From NCBI GenBank assembly GCA_965262315.1, contig CBDHFJ010000149.1, positions 1 to 18,186 on the forward strand: DNA of 18,186 bases, in the 5' to 3' direction. Below are positions 1-6,639 of this stretch, piece by piece. A program made the position numbers and the translations under genes. The notes below the pieces were generated by a model. It did not search any database and was not told where the DNA came from. It saw nothing but the letters and a program-made list of their open reading frames with translations. The first letter of the stretch is position 1. Each line of letters opens with the position of its first letter. This DNA comes from JBCCFK01 sp965262315 (lineage in GTDB: Bacteria > Actinomycetota > Acidimicrobiia > Acidimicrobiales > UBA8592).

Positions 1-558
1 GCGGCCGAAGTTCATCATCTCGAACATGATCTCGGGCGAGGGATAGAACTGGAAGTTGCTGATCTCGGTGACCGCGATGCGATCGACCCGCAACGACAGG
101 CCCGACATGAGCAGCGGCAGCAGATCACCGAACCACCCGGGGTTGGCGCCGGTCCCGTGGAACGTCGAGTTGCCCTCGGCGCAGGCGGCTTCCAGTCGTC
201 CCATGACCTCGTCGCCGTAGACCTGTGGGTACATGTAGCCCACCGTCGTCACCACGTGTTTGCCGGCTGCGAGGAGGTCACAGAACGCGTCGAGGTCGGC
301 GCCCGGATCGTCGCCGTAGACCATCGACGGCAACGGCATGTGCAACACCACGTCCGCGTCACCCGAGGCGATGTCGGCCGGGTCGTCGGTGGCGGCCACA
401 CCCAGCGCGTCGATGCCGGCGATCTCGCCCGCGTCCTTGTCCACCTTGTCGGGGTTGGTGACCAACAACCCGACGAGCTCCATGTCCGATCGAGCGGCGA
501 CGGTGGCGATCGCCTGCCGCCCCACGTTCCCGCTCCCCCACTGTGCGACCTTGATCAT
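1..558 (-). CDS. DapB-like NAD(P)-dependent reductase (C-terminus outside window)
   Basis: The reading frame starts at ATG 558 and stays open for 186 codons to the left edge, so the C-terminal part is missing. The N-terminus reads MIKVAQWGSGNVGRQAI, a Rossmann dinucleotide-binding motif (GxGxxG-like, residues 8-13). It is followed by a DapB-like fold with LLVTNPDKVDKDAG (about 30-45) and an HGTGANPGW stretch near residue 147. This matches the dihydrodipicolinate-reductase-like N-terminal family, which includes 2,4-diaminopentanoate dehydrogenase; in Actinobacteria most members have no known substrate and are not the lysine-pathway DapB. It is probably a cytosolic oxidoreductase. A TAGGGT -10 box ends 6 bases before the ATG and no Shine-Dalgarno is seen, so the mRNA is probably leaderless. 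The family call is firm; the substrate is unknown. Confidence 0.85.
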   Translation of the reverse strand, partial: MIKVAQWGSGNVGRQAIATVAARSDMELVGLLVTNPDKVDKDAGEIAGIDALGVAATDDPADIASGDADVVLHMPLPSMVYGDDPGADLDAFCDLLAAGKHVVTTVGYMYPQVYGDEVMGRLEAACAEGNSTFHGTGANPGWFGDLLPLLMSGLSLRVDRIAVTEISNFQFYPSPEIMFEMMNFGR

Positions 559-564
559 GGACCG

Positions 565-570
565 ACCCTA
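565..570 (-). promoter_or_regulatory. -10 box of the reductase gene, leaderless arrangement
   Basis: On the minus strand TAGGGT is followed by six bases and then the ATG at 558. This matches the actinobacterial TANNNT -10 with the transcription start falling on the start codon. No clear -35 hexamer is visible. Confidence 0.6.
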
Positions 571-602
571 CGCGTCGATGCGGTGGCATGCCCGGGAACG
601 TC

Positions 603-1514
603 TCAGGCGGGGACGAGGGTCACGTTGCCGATGCCGAACTCCTCGTCGGCCATCATCTCCTCGACGTCGATGAAGTAGCCCGTCGGGTGGCCGGTCTCCG
701 CGTCGAACTGGGCTGCAACGCTGAAGGCGCCATCGTCGATCGCGGACTCGATCTCGTCGAACAGGTCGTCCACCGTCCAGGGATCGATGCCCGAGTCGTC
801 GATCTCGCTCCGGACCGCGCTGGAGACGATCTCGCCGCCGGCGACGTTGACCTCGAGCTGGATCATGGGGGCAGAAGCACACCCAGTCGTAGCTGAGCGT
901 GTAGTCCTCGATCCCGGCAGCCTCCCAGCGAGCTCGGGCGTCGGCCAGCTCGGCTCGCAGGTCGGTGTGGCTGACGAAGCCGGTCACCTGGAACGAGCGA
1001 CCGCCGTCGACCGCTTGGGCCACCTCGTCGAGGCTGATGCCCGCCGGCACCCCGGTCACCTCGTCGAAGGTGACGGTGTTCTGCGTGTCCGGGCGTCGGA
1101 GCTCCGCCTCGATCTGGTCGAACAGCTCGTCGATGGTCACGCCGGGAATGGACGCGGGCTCGCCGAACCAGGTGGTGCCTTGGACCTGCCCGTCGCGGAC
1201 CGTGATGCGTCGGGGACCACGGACCTCGTCGTCGCATTCGCAGAACTCGCTGATCGAGTAGGCGTAGTCGGTGATACGCGGCGTCCGACCCAGCGCTGGC
1301 GGGCCTCGACGAGCAGCGCGAGCGAGGCCTCGTCACCGGCGGGCGCTGCCGTCGGGCTCGGAGCGACGGTGGGTCCGGTGGTGGGCTCGACCGTCTGCTC
1401 GCCCTCGCCACCTCCGGCGGTGGTCACCGAGTCGCCAGCGCCGCCGCACGCCACGGCGACGAGCGCCGCGGCGACCAGCGGACCCAGGATCCGAACGCAA
1501 GCAGTGAGGTTCAT
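603..1514 (-). pseudogene. Tandem DUF6174-like lipoprotein, broken by two frameshifts
   Basis: ATG 1514 (GGAG five bases upstream) opens a lipoprotein signal peptide ending in the lipobox AVAC, then a Thr/Pro/Ala-rich linker and EARQRW. The frame then fails. Homologous sequence resumes one frame over from 1275 (ITDYAYSISEFCECDDEVRG) and runs through two similar units, the second starting ARWEAAGIEDYTLSYDWVCFC. At the five-C run 867-871 it returns to the first frame with MIQLEVNVAGGEIVSSAV, ending at the stop 603-605. Each unit has the DUF6174 pattern: W...GI.DY..S, C.C, then a V-G-I strand, then a helix with DELFD or DDLFD. Read literally, the first frame terminates at 1137. The gene is either a recent pseudogene or carries two sequence errors of opposite sign. 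The family's function is unknown; it would be anchored on the outer face of the membrane. Confidence 0.75.
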
Positions 1515-1659
1515 GTCCACTCCGACGACGCCACGCGCCGCCTGGTTCCCGACGTGTGGCGTCCACTCGACGCGACTTCGACCTGCCGGTACCTTGCCTC
1601 TTGGGGCAGCACTCAGCGGGGGTGCGGCGGAGACCGGGCGTGCGGAGTCCGGAGAATGG
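1515..1659. other. Intergenic region between divergent exported-protein genes
   Basis: This holds the upstream regions of the minus-strand lipoprotein (1514) and the plus-strand secreted protein (1660). Shine-Dalgarno sequences are visible at both ends: GGAG before 1514 on the minus strand and GGAG 1651-1654 on the plus strand. TACCTT at 1590-1595 could be a plus-strand -10. No convincing operator is seen. Confidence 0.35.
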
Positions 1660-2355
1660 ATGGGCGAGATGCGGAAGTTCTGCGTCAGCTTGTTGGCGTT
1701 GGTGATGGTGCTCGGCGTGCTGCCGGCGTCACCGGCAGCGGCACAGACATCGGTGGCGGCACCGGCCGAAGACGAACAGATCGAGAACACCAGCCGAGCG
1801 ATACGGCGAGCGCTCAACCGGGTCATGCCGAACACTCGGCACGTGGTCGACGTCAGCGAGCGACAGTTCAACGGCGGGCTCCGGAACGCGCCCGAGCGAT
1901 GCCCGGGCGTGCCGAACCGGGCGCCCGACTGGGAGGTCGGCCGTGGCCGGCTGTTCCTCATGGAGAGCGGCCGGCTGCTGCTGGTCCAGGCGATCTGGTA
2001 CCCGACGGTCCGCGATGCTCGCCAGGGCGTTCGCCTGTGGCACCGCCAGATGGTCAACGAATGCAGCGACTACGTCGACAACGGGACGCGGGTGCAGGCG
2101 ACCAACCGTCGCCGATCCCCGGCGCCCGGCGTCGGCGACCAGCGCAAGGCCGTGAACCTCCGCCTCACCGACGCCACCACTGGCGACGTGACCGGCGGAT
2201 CGGTCCTGACCGCGCACCGGATCGGGAACATCGTGATCTACGCCGGTGTCACCCACGGCGGCTCGCCGGGACGGCCGAACCGCGGCGACCTGGCATTGGC
2301 CGGGTCGGCCATCGAGTTCATGGCGCCTCGGGCGGAGGCGCTCCTCGGGAACTGA
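1660..2355 (+). CDS. Secreted protein of unknown function
   Basis: This encodes 231 residues starting at ATG 1660, chosen because GGAG (1651-1654) lies five bases upstream; a second in-frame ATG at 1669 has no such signal. The N-terminus is a Sec signal peptide: a basic start, the hydrophobic core VSLLALVMVLGVLP, and a probable cleavage after PAAA before QTS. The mature part has about 200 residues with two cysteines (in ERCPG and NECSDY) that could form one disulphide, and a tryptophan-containing helix LWHRQMVNECSDYVD. The arrangement loosely recalls the extracellular PknH-like sensor domain, but I do not regard that as established. A strong hairpin follows the stop. The codon pattern matches its neighbours and the gene appears intact. 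Confidence 0.75.
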   Translation: MGEMRKFCVSLLALVMVLGVLPASPAAAQTSVAAPAEDEQIENTSRAIRRALNRVMPNTRHVVDVSERQFNGGLRNAPERCPGVPNRAPDWEVGRGRLFLMESGRLLLVQAIWYPTVRDARQGVRLWHRQMVNECSDYVDNGTRVQATNRRRSPAPGVGDQRKAVNLRLTDATTGDVTGGSVLTAHRIGNIVIYAGVTHGGSPGRPNRGDLALAGSAIEFMAPRAEALLGN

Positions 2356-2364
2356 TCGAGCGAC

Positions 2365-2399
2365 CTGTCCGGCCCGGCGCTGCGGCGTCGGCCGGGCAG
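2365..2399. terminator. GC-rich hairpin between convergent genes
   Basis: CTGTCCGGCC (2365-2374) pairs with GGCCGGGCAG (2390-2399), ten pairs including one G-U, with a 15-base loop. It lies ten bases after the stop at 2355 and 17 bases beyond the stop of the convergent gene at 2416, so it could end transcription from both sides. There is no T-run, as is common in GC-rich Actinobacteria. Confidence 0.55.
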
Positions 2400-2415
2400 G
2401 CGGGGTCGCGCGCCC

Positions 2416-3324
2416 TCAGTTCTCGACGGCTCGGGCCTGGAGGTCGAGGACGTCGAGGGGCACAGGAGCCTGGCTCCGCCCGACGACGCCGAGATCGCCG
2501 CCGCCGCAGAACGCTTCGAGCACGCCGTCGAGGTCAGCGTCGTAGCGACACGACCAGTCGACCTGCCAGAACGTGGTCGCCACCACGGGGTAGGTGGACC
2601 CGCCAGGGTCGGCATCGGTGAAGACGTGCCCGCAGTGGGCCAGGTCGGCCTGGTCTTCGTAGGACAGCGCGGTGTCGTAGGGGCGGCCGGGACCGTCGCA
2701 GTAGATCTCGGCCGAGCCGTCCCCCATCTCGAACCCGGTGTCGCGGAACTCCGCAGTGATGGCGACGCAGGCATAGGGCGCGTCCGCGGGCACGCACGCG
2801 GTGATCGTCTGGTCGACGGTGTCCAGGGGGTCGACCCAGAGCCAGGTCTCGAGCCCCACCACCTGGCTCGCACCGGTTGTCGGGTCGGGGCTGAACTGCG
2901 CTGCCGGCAACGGGATCACCAGTCGGCGCCGAGCGTTCTCCAGCAGTGCGTCGGGCGGGGGCGGCTCGCCGATCTGGAAGCCGTCGAGCCAGGTGAGGAA
3001 GCCATCGGCGGCGGTGCACCAGACCACGACCCACAACTCCTCGTAGTTCCCGTCGGGGTCCGGGTCCTCCGGTGTCTGCGGCGGCGGCCCGCCGGGATTG
3101 CCCGGGAAGGCACCCCACCACAGTTGGAACTCGTAGTAGTCCAGGACGCGGTACGTACAGGGATCGTCACTCGCCCCGATCCCACCCGACCCACTCGTGT
3201 ACCGAATCGCCCCTTCGTACGTCCCCGGCTCGACCGGCGTGACGTCGGGATCGACGTTGCCGTGCGGATCCCTGAAGATGTCTCCGTCGCCCTGCGCTGC
3301 GGCAGTGGAGCCGAGGACCCACAA
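2416..3324 (-). CDS. Secreted Cys-rich protein of unknown function, start codon uncertain
   Basis: This is a 302-residue frame if the TTG at 3324 is used, but that cuts a signal peptide in half. The same frame continues upstream without a stop as FRILAAAVLGAGVLWVLGSTAAAQ, a normal Sec signal core with cleavage after AAA. The frame is closed at 3376-3378 (TGA), with no ATG, GTG or TTG between that stop and the TTG. Either ATT 3357 is used, or the true start lies in another frame and a base is missing. The mature protein starts QGDGD, has a Pro-rich stretch (GGPPPQTPEDPDPDG) near residue 80 and cysteines that could form several disulphides. No family is recognised. The upstream lipoprotein remnant ends at the same TGA, suggesting the two were one operon. 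Confidence 0.65.
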   Translation of the reverse strand: MWVLGSTAAAQGDGDIFRDPHGNVDPDVTPVEPGTYEGAIRYTSGSGGIGASDDPCTYRVLDYYEFQLWWGAFPGNPGGPPPQTPEDPDPDGNYEELWVVVWCTAADGFLTWLDGFQIGEPPPPDALLENARRRLVIPLPAAQFSPDPTTGASQVVGLETWLWVDPLDTVDQTITACVPADAPYACVAITAEFRDTGFEMGDGSAEIYCDGPGRPYDTALSYEDQADLAHCGHVFTDADPGGSTYPVVATTFWQVDWSCRYDADLDGVLEAFCGGGDLGVVGRSQAPVPLDVLDLQARAVEN

Positions 3325-3375
3325 GACGCCAGCACCTAGTACGGCCGCGGCTAGAATACGAAATGCAGTTGGCCG

Positions 3376-4046
3376 TCAACACTGATCGCCGCGTCTCGAC
3401 CGCATCTGAAGAACCAGCCACTTCGACCTCCGACGTGCGCTCCATCTCGTCCGCGCAGAGTCTGCACGTGAGTCGTTGCCTGCTCGGCCAGATGACTTGC
3501 CTCATCACCGGGCTGGAATCCCGCTCTAGATCGACCTCGTCACGCAGTCGATTACGAGGACCGAGGTCGTTGCCTGCACGTCGAGGTCGACGGCAGGCCC
3601 GATCGACACTGCTCTGCCCTCGTACGTACTCCTTCGTTGGTCCTGTTGGTCCGCGAGCAGTCGATTGCAGACTCGTTCAAGCGCTCGGCCCGACCACGTA
3701 GGACTCGAGAGTTCAGCCGCCTCCTCCGGGGCTCCGTGTCCTCGTGCAACAAGTCAGACAGCTCCCAGTAGCGCTCCCAGGCGGCGATGACCTCGGACTC
3801 GACGTCGGACTCGATGTCGGGTTCGGGTTCAGCGGCGGGCGTCGGCGTCGGGGCTGGAGGCTCGGTGGGGGCGGCCGTCGGCTCCGGGCTCGCGGTGGGG
3901 GTCGGAGCGTCGGCGATCTCGGCCGTGGGCTCGGGCGTGGGCGCGGCGGCATCGTCGTCGTCATCGCCCCCGCAACCGGCGGCCACGAGCGCGACCGACA
4001 GCACGGCCGCCCCGATGCGCATTCGCCTCCGCCGTCGTCCCTGCAT
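3376..4046 (-). pseudogene. Lipoprotein gene fragmented by about four frameshifts
   Basis: ATG 4046 opens a lipoprotein signal peptide (RRRRRMRIGAAVLSVALVAAGC), an Asp run, a Pro/Thr/Glu linker of about 50 residues and then SEVIAAWERYWELSDLLHEDTEP. From there the coding signal moves between frames: EEAAELSSPTWSGRALERV through SVLVIDCV (3726-3543), DEVDLERDSS (from 3541), GDEASHLAEQATTHVQTLRG (from about 3509) and SKWLVLQMRSRRGDQC-stop (3426-3376). Together these give the layout of a common actinobacterial lipoprotein family: W...YW helix, V.DC, D..., then W.V near a C-terminal Cys. Each junction is a -1 shift. Read literally, the first frame ends at 3552. GC content falls over 3340-3720. It is either a decaying gene or a stretch of poor sequence. 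ATG 4046 is preferred because TACCCT lies nine bases upstream; 4064 and 4022 are alternatives. Confidence 0.7.
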
Positions 4047-4055
4047 CGCCGCGGA

Positions 4056-4079
4056 AGGGTACATGCACTTTCAGTGCAT
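4056..4079 (-). promoter_or_regulatory. -10 box with adjoining perfect palindrome (candidate operator)
   Basis: On the minus strand TACCCT (4061-4056) stands nine bases before ATG 4046. Immediately upstream, at 4063-4079, is ATGCACTTTCAGTGCAT, a perfect 7-3-7 inverted repeat filling the -10/-35 spacer. A repressor bound there would block RNA polymerase. The palindrome is seen directly; its role is inferred. Confidence 0.5.
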
Positions 4080-4100
4080 TTCACACTGAGCGATGCTGCC

Positions 4101-4118
4101 CTGGGTCGAGCGACCCAG
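4101..4118 (-). terminator. Short GC hairpin after the DUF4177-like gene
   Basis: CTGGGTC (4101-4107) and GACCCAG (4112-4118) form a perfect seven-pair stem around GAGC, ten bases past the stop of the minus-strand gene that ends at 4129. It has no T-run. Confidence 0.5.
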
Positions 4119-4128
4119 CTCCCGTGGG

Positions 4129-4524
4129 TCAGCTCCGGCGGAACAGCAGCACCGCGGAGGTGACCTGGCGGGCGCCGCGTCGGACGGTGCCGCCGTCGTC
4201 GACGTCCTCCCAGCCGGTGGTCTCGGTCACGTAGTCGAGCTGGTTCAGCGTCCAGCCCTCGGCTTCGATGTGGCCGATGGCGTCGACCGTCTCGGGGCTG
4301 GTCACCGAACCGCCGTCGGACCGATGGGCGATGTCGTCGAGCGGCACGCGGATCAGGAAGGTCGCGGCCCCCTCCTCGAACGCAGTGCGAGCCCGACCAG
4401 CCGGGGTGCGCTCGAAGCGGCGGTCCCCGACGTAGGTGACCGCCGAGCGGGCGAGGCCCGCCGCCTTGCGGAGGGCGCCGCCGCCGTCGGTGTCGCCGTC
4501 GTCGACCGTCTCGTCGTCAGCCAT
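4129..4524 (-). CDS. DUF4177-like small protein
   Basis: This is a 131-residue protein starting at ATG 4524 with MADDETVDDGD. The N-terminal third is acidic then basic and Ala-rich (KAAGLARSAVTYVGDRRF). It is followed by an RTAFEEGAATFLIRVPL strand, then a helix and strand pattern IGHIEAEGWTLNQLDYVTE and finally VLLFRR. The 'I..IEAEGW.L..L.YV...  ...LLFRR' ending resembles DUF4177-type domains, small proteins with a helix packed against a sheet. There is no signal peptide or membrane segment, so it is probably cytosolic. It diverges from the NYN gene at 4666. No function is known. The start has only weak support because no clear Shine-Dalgarno precedes it. Confidence 0.7.
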   Translation of the reverse strand: MADDETVDDGDTDGGGALRKAAGLARSAVTYVGDRRFERTPAGRARTAFEEGAATFLIRVPLDDIAHRSDGGSVTSPETVDAIGHIEAEGWTLNQLDYVTETTGWEDVDDGGTVRRGARQVTSAVLLFRRS

Positions 4525-4634
4525 GACCAGATGATGCCAAGCCCCGGTCGACAGGAAAACGGCAAACCCGCTCGCGCAACGAACCTGCGCGTCCCGCCAA
4601 CAGGCCGCAACCGAGGGGCGCCGGAGCCCGCCGA

Positions 4635-4661
4635 TACCCTGGCGGCAGCAACCGATGGGAG
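4635..4661 (+). promoter_or_regulatory. -10 box and Shine-Dalgarno of the NYN gene
   Basis: TACCCT (4635-4640) fits the actinobacterial -10, and GGGAG (4657-4661) lies four bases before ATG 4666. This gene would have a short leader, unlike the leaderless genes elsewhere in the window. Confidence 0.5.
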
Positions 4662-4665
4662 CCCC

Positions 4666-5634
4666 ATGACCGCCACCGAGCCCGAGCGCCGCATCGCGGT
4701 GTTCCTCGACTACGAGAACCTGGCCATCGGTTCCCGCGACCACCTGGGCCAGACGTTCGACTTCGGCCTGGTGGCCGACGCCCTGGCCGAGCGGGGCAGG
4801 GTCATCACCCGGAAGGCCTACGCCGACTGGTCCTACTTCGACGAGGACCGCCGGATGCTGACGCGCCATCACGTCGAGCTGGTCGACATCCCCCAGCGCA
4901 TGGGCGGCAGCCGCAAGAACGCGGCCGACATCAAGATGGCCGTCGACGCCGTCGAGTTGGCCATGGACCGTGACTACATCGAGACGTTCGTGGTGTGCAC
5001 GGGCGACAGCGACCTCAGCCCCCTGGTCCACAAGCTGCGCGAGCTCGACCGACTGGTGATCGGCGTCGGCGTCAAGGACTCGACCTCGAAGCTTTTGCCG
5101 CCGGCGTGCGACGAGTTCATGTTCTACGACAACCTGGTCGACACCGAGTCCACCACCGATGACGACGAGGACACCACCGCCGACAACGGCCCGTCCGACG
5201 TGGGGGTGGTCCTGCGAACGCTGGCCGGCATGGAGTCGTCGTCCGGGACCGTCCGAGGCTCGGCGCTCAAGCGGGCAGTGCTGCGCAAGGACCCCACCTT
5301 CAACGAGGCGCAGCTGGGCTACCGCGGCTTCCGGGCGCTGCTCGACGGCCTGGAGAAGCAGGGCCTGGTCGCGCTGGGCGACGGCACCGATCCTGAGGTG
5401 TCGCTGTCGGGTGGCAGCGCGCAGGACGCTGCGGACGCCCTGTTGCTGGAGGTTTTGGGTGGGGGCCCGGTCCCGTTGAGCGGCCTCAAGACCCAGCTAC
5501 GGAAGAAGGACCGCTCGTTCTCCGAGCGCAACCTGGGCTATCGCACATTCGGCGACTTCGTCCGGTCGGCCGAGGCCCGCGGCCTGGCCACCGTGTCCGG
5601 AAGCGACAACGACCGAGTGGTCACCGCCGCCTGA
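4666..5634 (+). CDS. NYN-domain (LabA-like) ribonuclease-fold protein with two OST-HTH domains
   Basis: This encodes 322 residues. Residues 8-160 form an NYN/PIN-like domain: FLDYENLA (Asp15, Asn18), KNAADIKMAVDAVEL (Asp88) and CTGDSDLSPLV (Asp114, Asp116). These supply the acidic cluster that binds metal in this nuclease fold. An acidic linker (DTESTTDDDEDTTADNG) leads to two tandem OST-HTH/LOTUS domains, about 172-240 and 248-320, each ending in an 'LGYR.F..' helix (LGYRGFRALLDGLEKQGL and LGYRTFGDFVRSAEARGL). OST-HTH domains bind RNA, so a cytosolic RNA-processing or RNA-decay role is expected, although the target is unknown. ATG 4666 is chosen over upstream in-frame codons because of GGGAG and the start of homology. 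The stop lies three bases from the stop of the convergent hydrolase. Confidence 0.9.
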   Translation: MTATEPERRIAVFLDYENLAIGSRDHLGQTFDFGLVADALAERGRVITRKAYADWSYFDEDRRMLTRHHVELVDIPQRMGGSRKNAADIKMAVDAVELAMDRDYIETFVVCTGDSDLSPLVHKLRELDRLVIGVGVKDSTSKLLPPACDEFMFYDNLVDTESTTDDDEDTTADNGPSDVGVVLRTLAGMESSSGTVRGSALKRAVLRKDPTFNEAQLGYRGFRALLDGLEKQGLVALGDGTDPEVSLSGGSAQDAADALLLEVLGGGPVPLSGLKTQLRKKDRSFSERNLGYRTFGDFVRSAEARGLATVSGSDNDRVVTAA

Positions 5635-5637
5635 CCG

Positions 5638-6519
5638 TCAGCCGACGGGCACCGAACGGCGGGTGTTGGCCAGGATCGCGTCGCGGATCTCGTCGAGACG
5701 CGGCCGGGGGACGTCGTGGCCCATGTCGGGGAACGACAGCAGTCGGGCGCCCGGCACGGCGTGGGCCGTGGCGACACCGCCGCTGTGCTTGACCAGCGGG
5801 TCCACGAGGCCGTGGATCACCAACGTCGGAGCGGTGACCGAGGCGAGGAGCGGTGTGCGGTCGCGGGAGCCGGCGATCGCCGCGGACTGACGGGCGATGC
5901 CGTCGGGGGTCCACGACCGTTCGATGGCCATCGCCGACAGCTCACGGAAGCGCACCTCGTCGAAGTGCGGTCCCGAGATCATGCGGAACATCTCGACCGA
6001 GTCGTCCAGTGCGGTCTCGCGGACGGGTTCGCTCATGCGGGCGAGCTTGCGGATCAGCGACGCGGCGATGCCACCGTTGCGACGATCACCGGTGTTGGAC
6101 ATGATCGAGCACATGCTCCGGACCCGCGACGCGTGGTCGATCGCGAGCTCCTGGGAGATCATGCCGCCCATCGAGACACCGACCACGTGGGCCGAGTCGA
6201 CGCCCACCGCATCCAGGACGGCCGCGGCGTCGCCGGCCATGTCGGTCACCGTGTAGCCGACGCCGGGCAGGGGCCGGCGGGCGATCATCGACATGATGGT
6301 CTTGCGACGGTTCGGCGGGATCCACTCGGTCTGGGTGGACAGACCGACGTCGCGGTTGTCGTAGCGGATGACCTGGAAACCCTCGTCCAGGAACAGGTCG
6401 ACGAACTCCTGGGGCCAGTCGACCAGCTGACCGCCCAGACCCATGACGAGCAACATGGGCTCGCCCTCGCCCTGGACGTCGTACTCGATGGTGATGTCGT
6501 TGACCGTCGTGCTCGGCAT
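5638..6519 (-). CDS. Alpha/beta hydrolase
   Basis: This is a 293-residue protein with the complete alpha/beta-hydrolase signature. The oxyanion strand is LLVMGLGGQ (23-31), followed by FQVIRYDNRDVGLS (48-61). The nucleophile elbow is HVVGVSMGGM with Ser116, the acid is Asp240 in HGLVDPLV, and the base is His268 in DMGHDVP. The cap region (about 140-215) is Met- and Arg-rich. It is close to the 'alpha/beta fold hydrolase' group with esterase, haloperoxidase-like or lactonase-like members, and the sequence does not decide the substrate. There is no signal peptide, so it is cytosolic. A TAGACT box ends exactly six bases before the ATG, with no Shine-Dalgarno, implying a leaderless mRNA. It is transcribed divergently from the lipase gene. 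Confidence 0.92.
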   Translation of the reverse strand: MPSTTVNDITIEYDVQGEGEPMLLVMGLGGQLVDWPQEFVDLFLDEGFQVIRYDNRDVGLSTQTEWIPPNRRKTIMSMIARRPLPGVGYTVTDMAGDAAAVLDAVGVDSAHVVGVSMGGMISQELAIDHASRVRSMCSIMSNTGDRRNGGIAASLIRKLARMSEPVRETALDDSVEMFRMISGPHFDEVRFRELSAMAIERSWTPDGIARQSAAIAGSRDRTPLLASVTAPTLVIHGLVDPLVKHSGGVATAHAVPGARLLSFPDMGHDVPRPRLDEIRDAILANTRRSVPVG

Positions 6520-6525
6520 GCGGGG

Positions 6526-6531
6526 AGTCTA
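6526..6531 (-). promoter_or_regulatory. -10 box of the hydrolase gene, leaderless arrangement
   Basis: On the minus strand TAGACT is followed by CCCCGC and then ATG 6519. The spacing puts the predicted transcription start on the start codon. Confidence 0.6.
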
Positions 6532-6568
6532 TGGACGGGTCTCGGCCAGCGGAACTCGGGCGACAGGT

Positions 6569-6580
6569 AGGGAAAACCCT
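6569..6580. repeat. Inverted repeat AGGG-AAAA-CCCT between divergent genes
   Basis: AGGGAAAACCCT is an inverted repeat with four-base arms in the 120-bp gap between the hydrolase (6519, -) and the lipase (6640, +). It is 38 bases upstream of the hydrolase -10 and about 50 bases upstream of the lipase -10. It could be a site for a dimeric regulator, but arms this short can arise by chance. Confidence 0.3.
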
Positions 6581-6639
6581 CCCCCACGAGACATGGCTGC
6601 ACGGTTCAGCTGGTGTGTCCTGTAGCGGACACTCGACGC

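Noticed and set aside
867..871. Programmed ribosomal frameshifting as the explanation for the DUF6174-like gene
   Set aside because: There is no slippery heptamer with a downstream structure, and two shifts of opposite sign would be needed. Error or decay is simpler.
787..1659. Upstream extension of the secreted-protein frame
   Set aside because: The extension is antisense to the DUF6174-like lipoprotein; the signal peptide and Shine-Dalgarno set the start at 1660.
1137..2057. Long minus-strand open frame opposite the secreted protein
   Set aside because: Only its last third (from ATG 1514) is the lipoprotein start. The rest is the antisense of a gene with a signal peptide and Shine-Dalgarno, a GC-rich shadow.
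3363..3701. 112-codon plus-strand open frame in the low-GC stretch
   Set aside because: It is Ser/Arg-rich with no Shine-Dalgarno or motif, and lies opposite the recognisable lipoprotein pieces.
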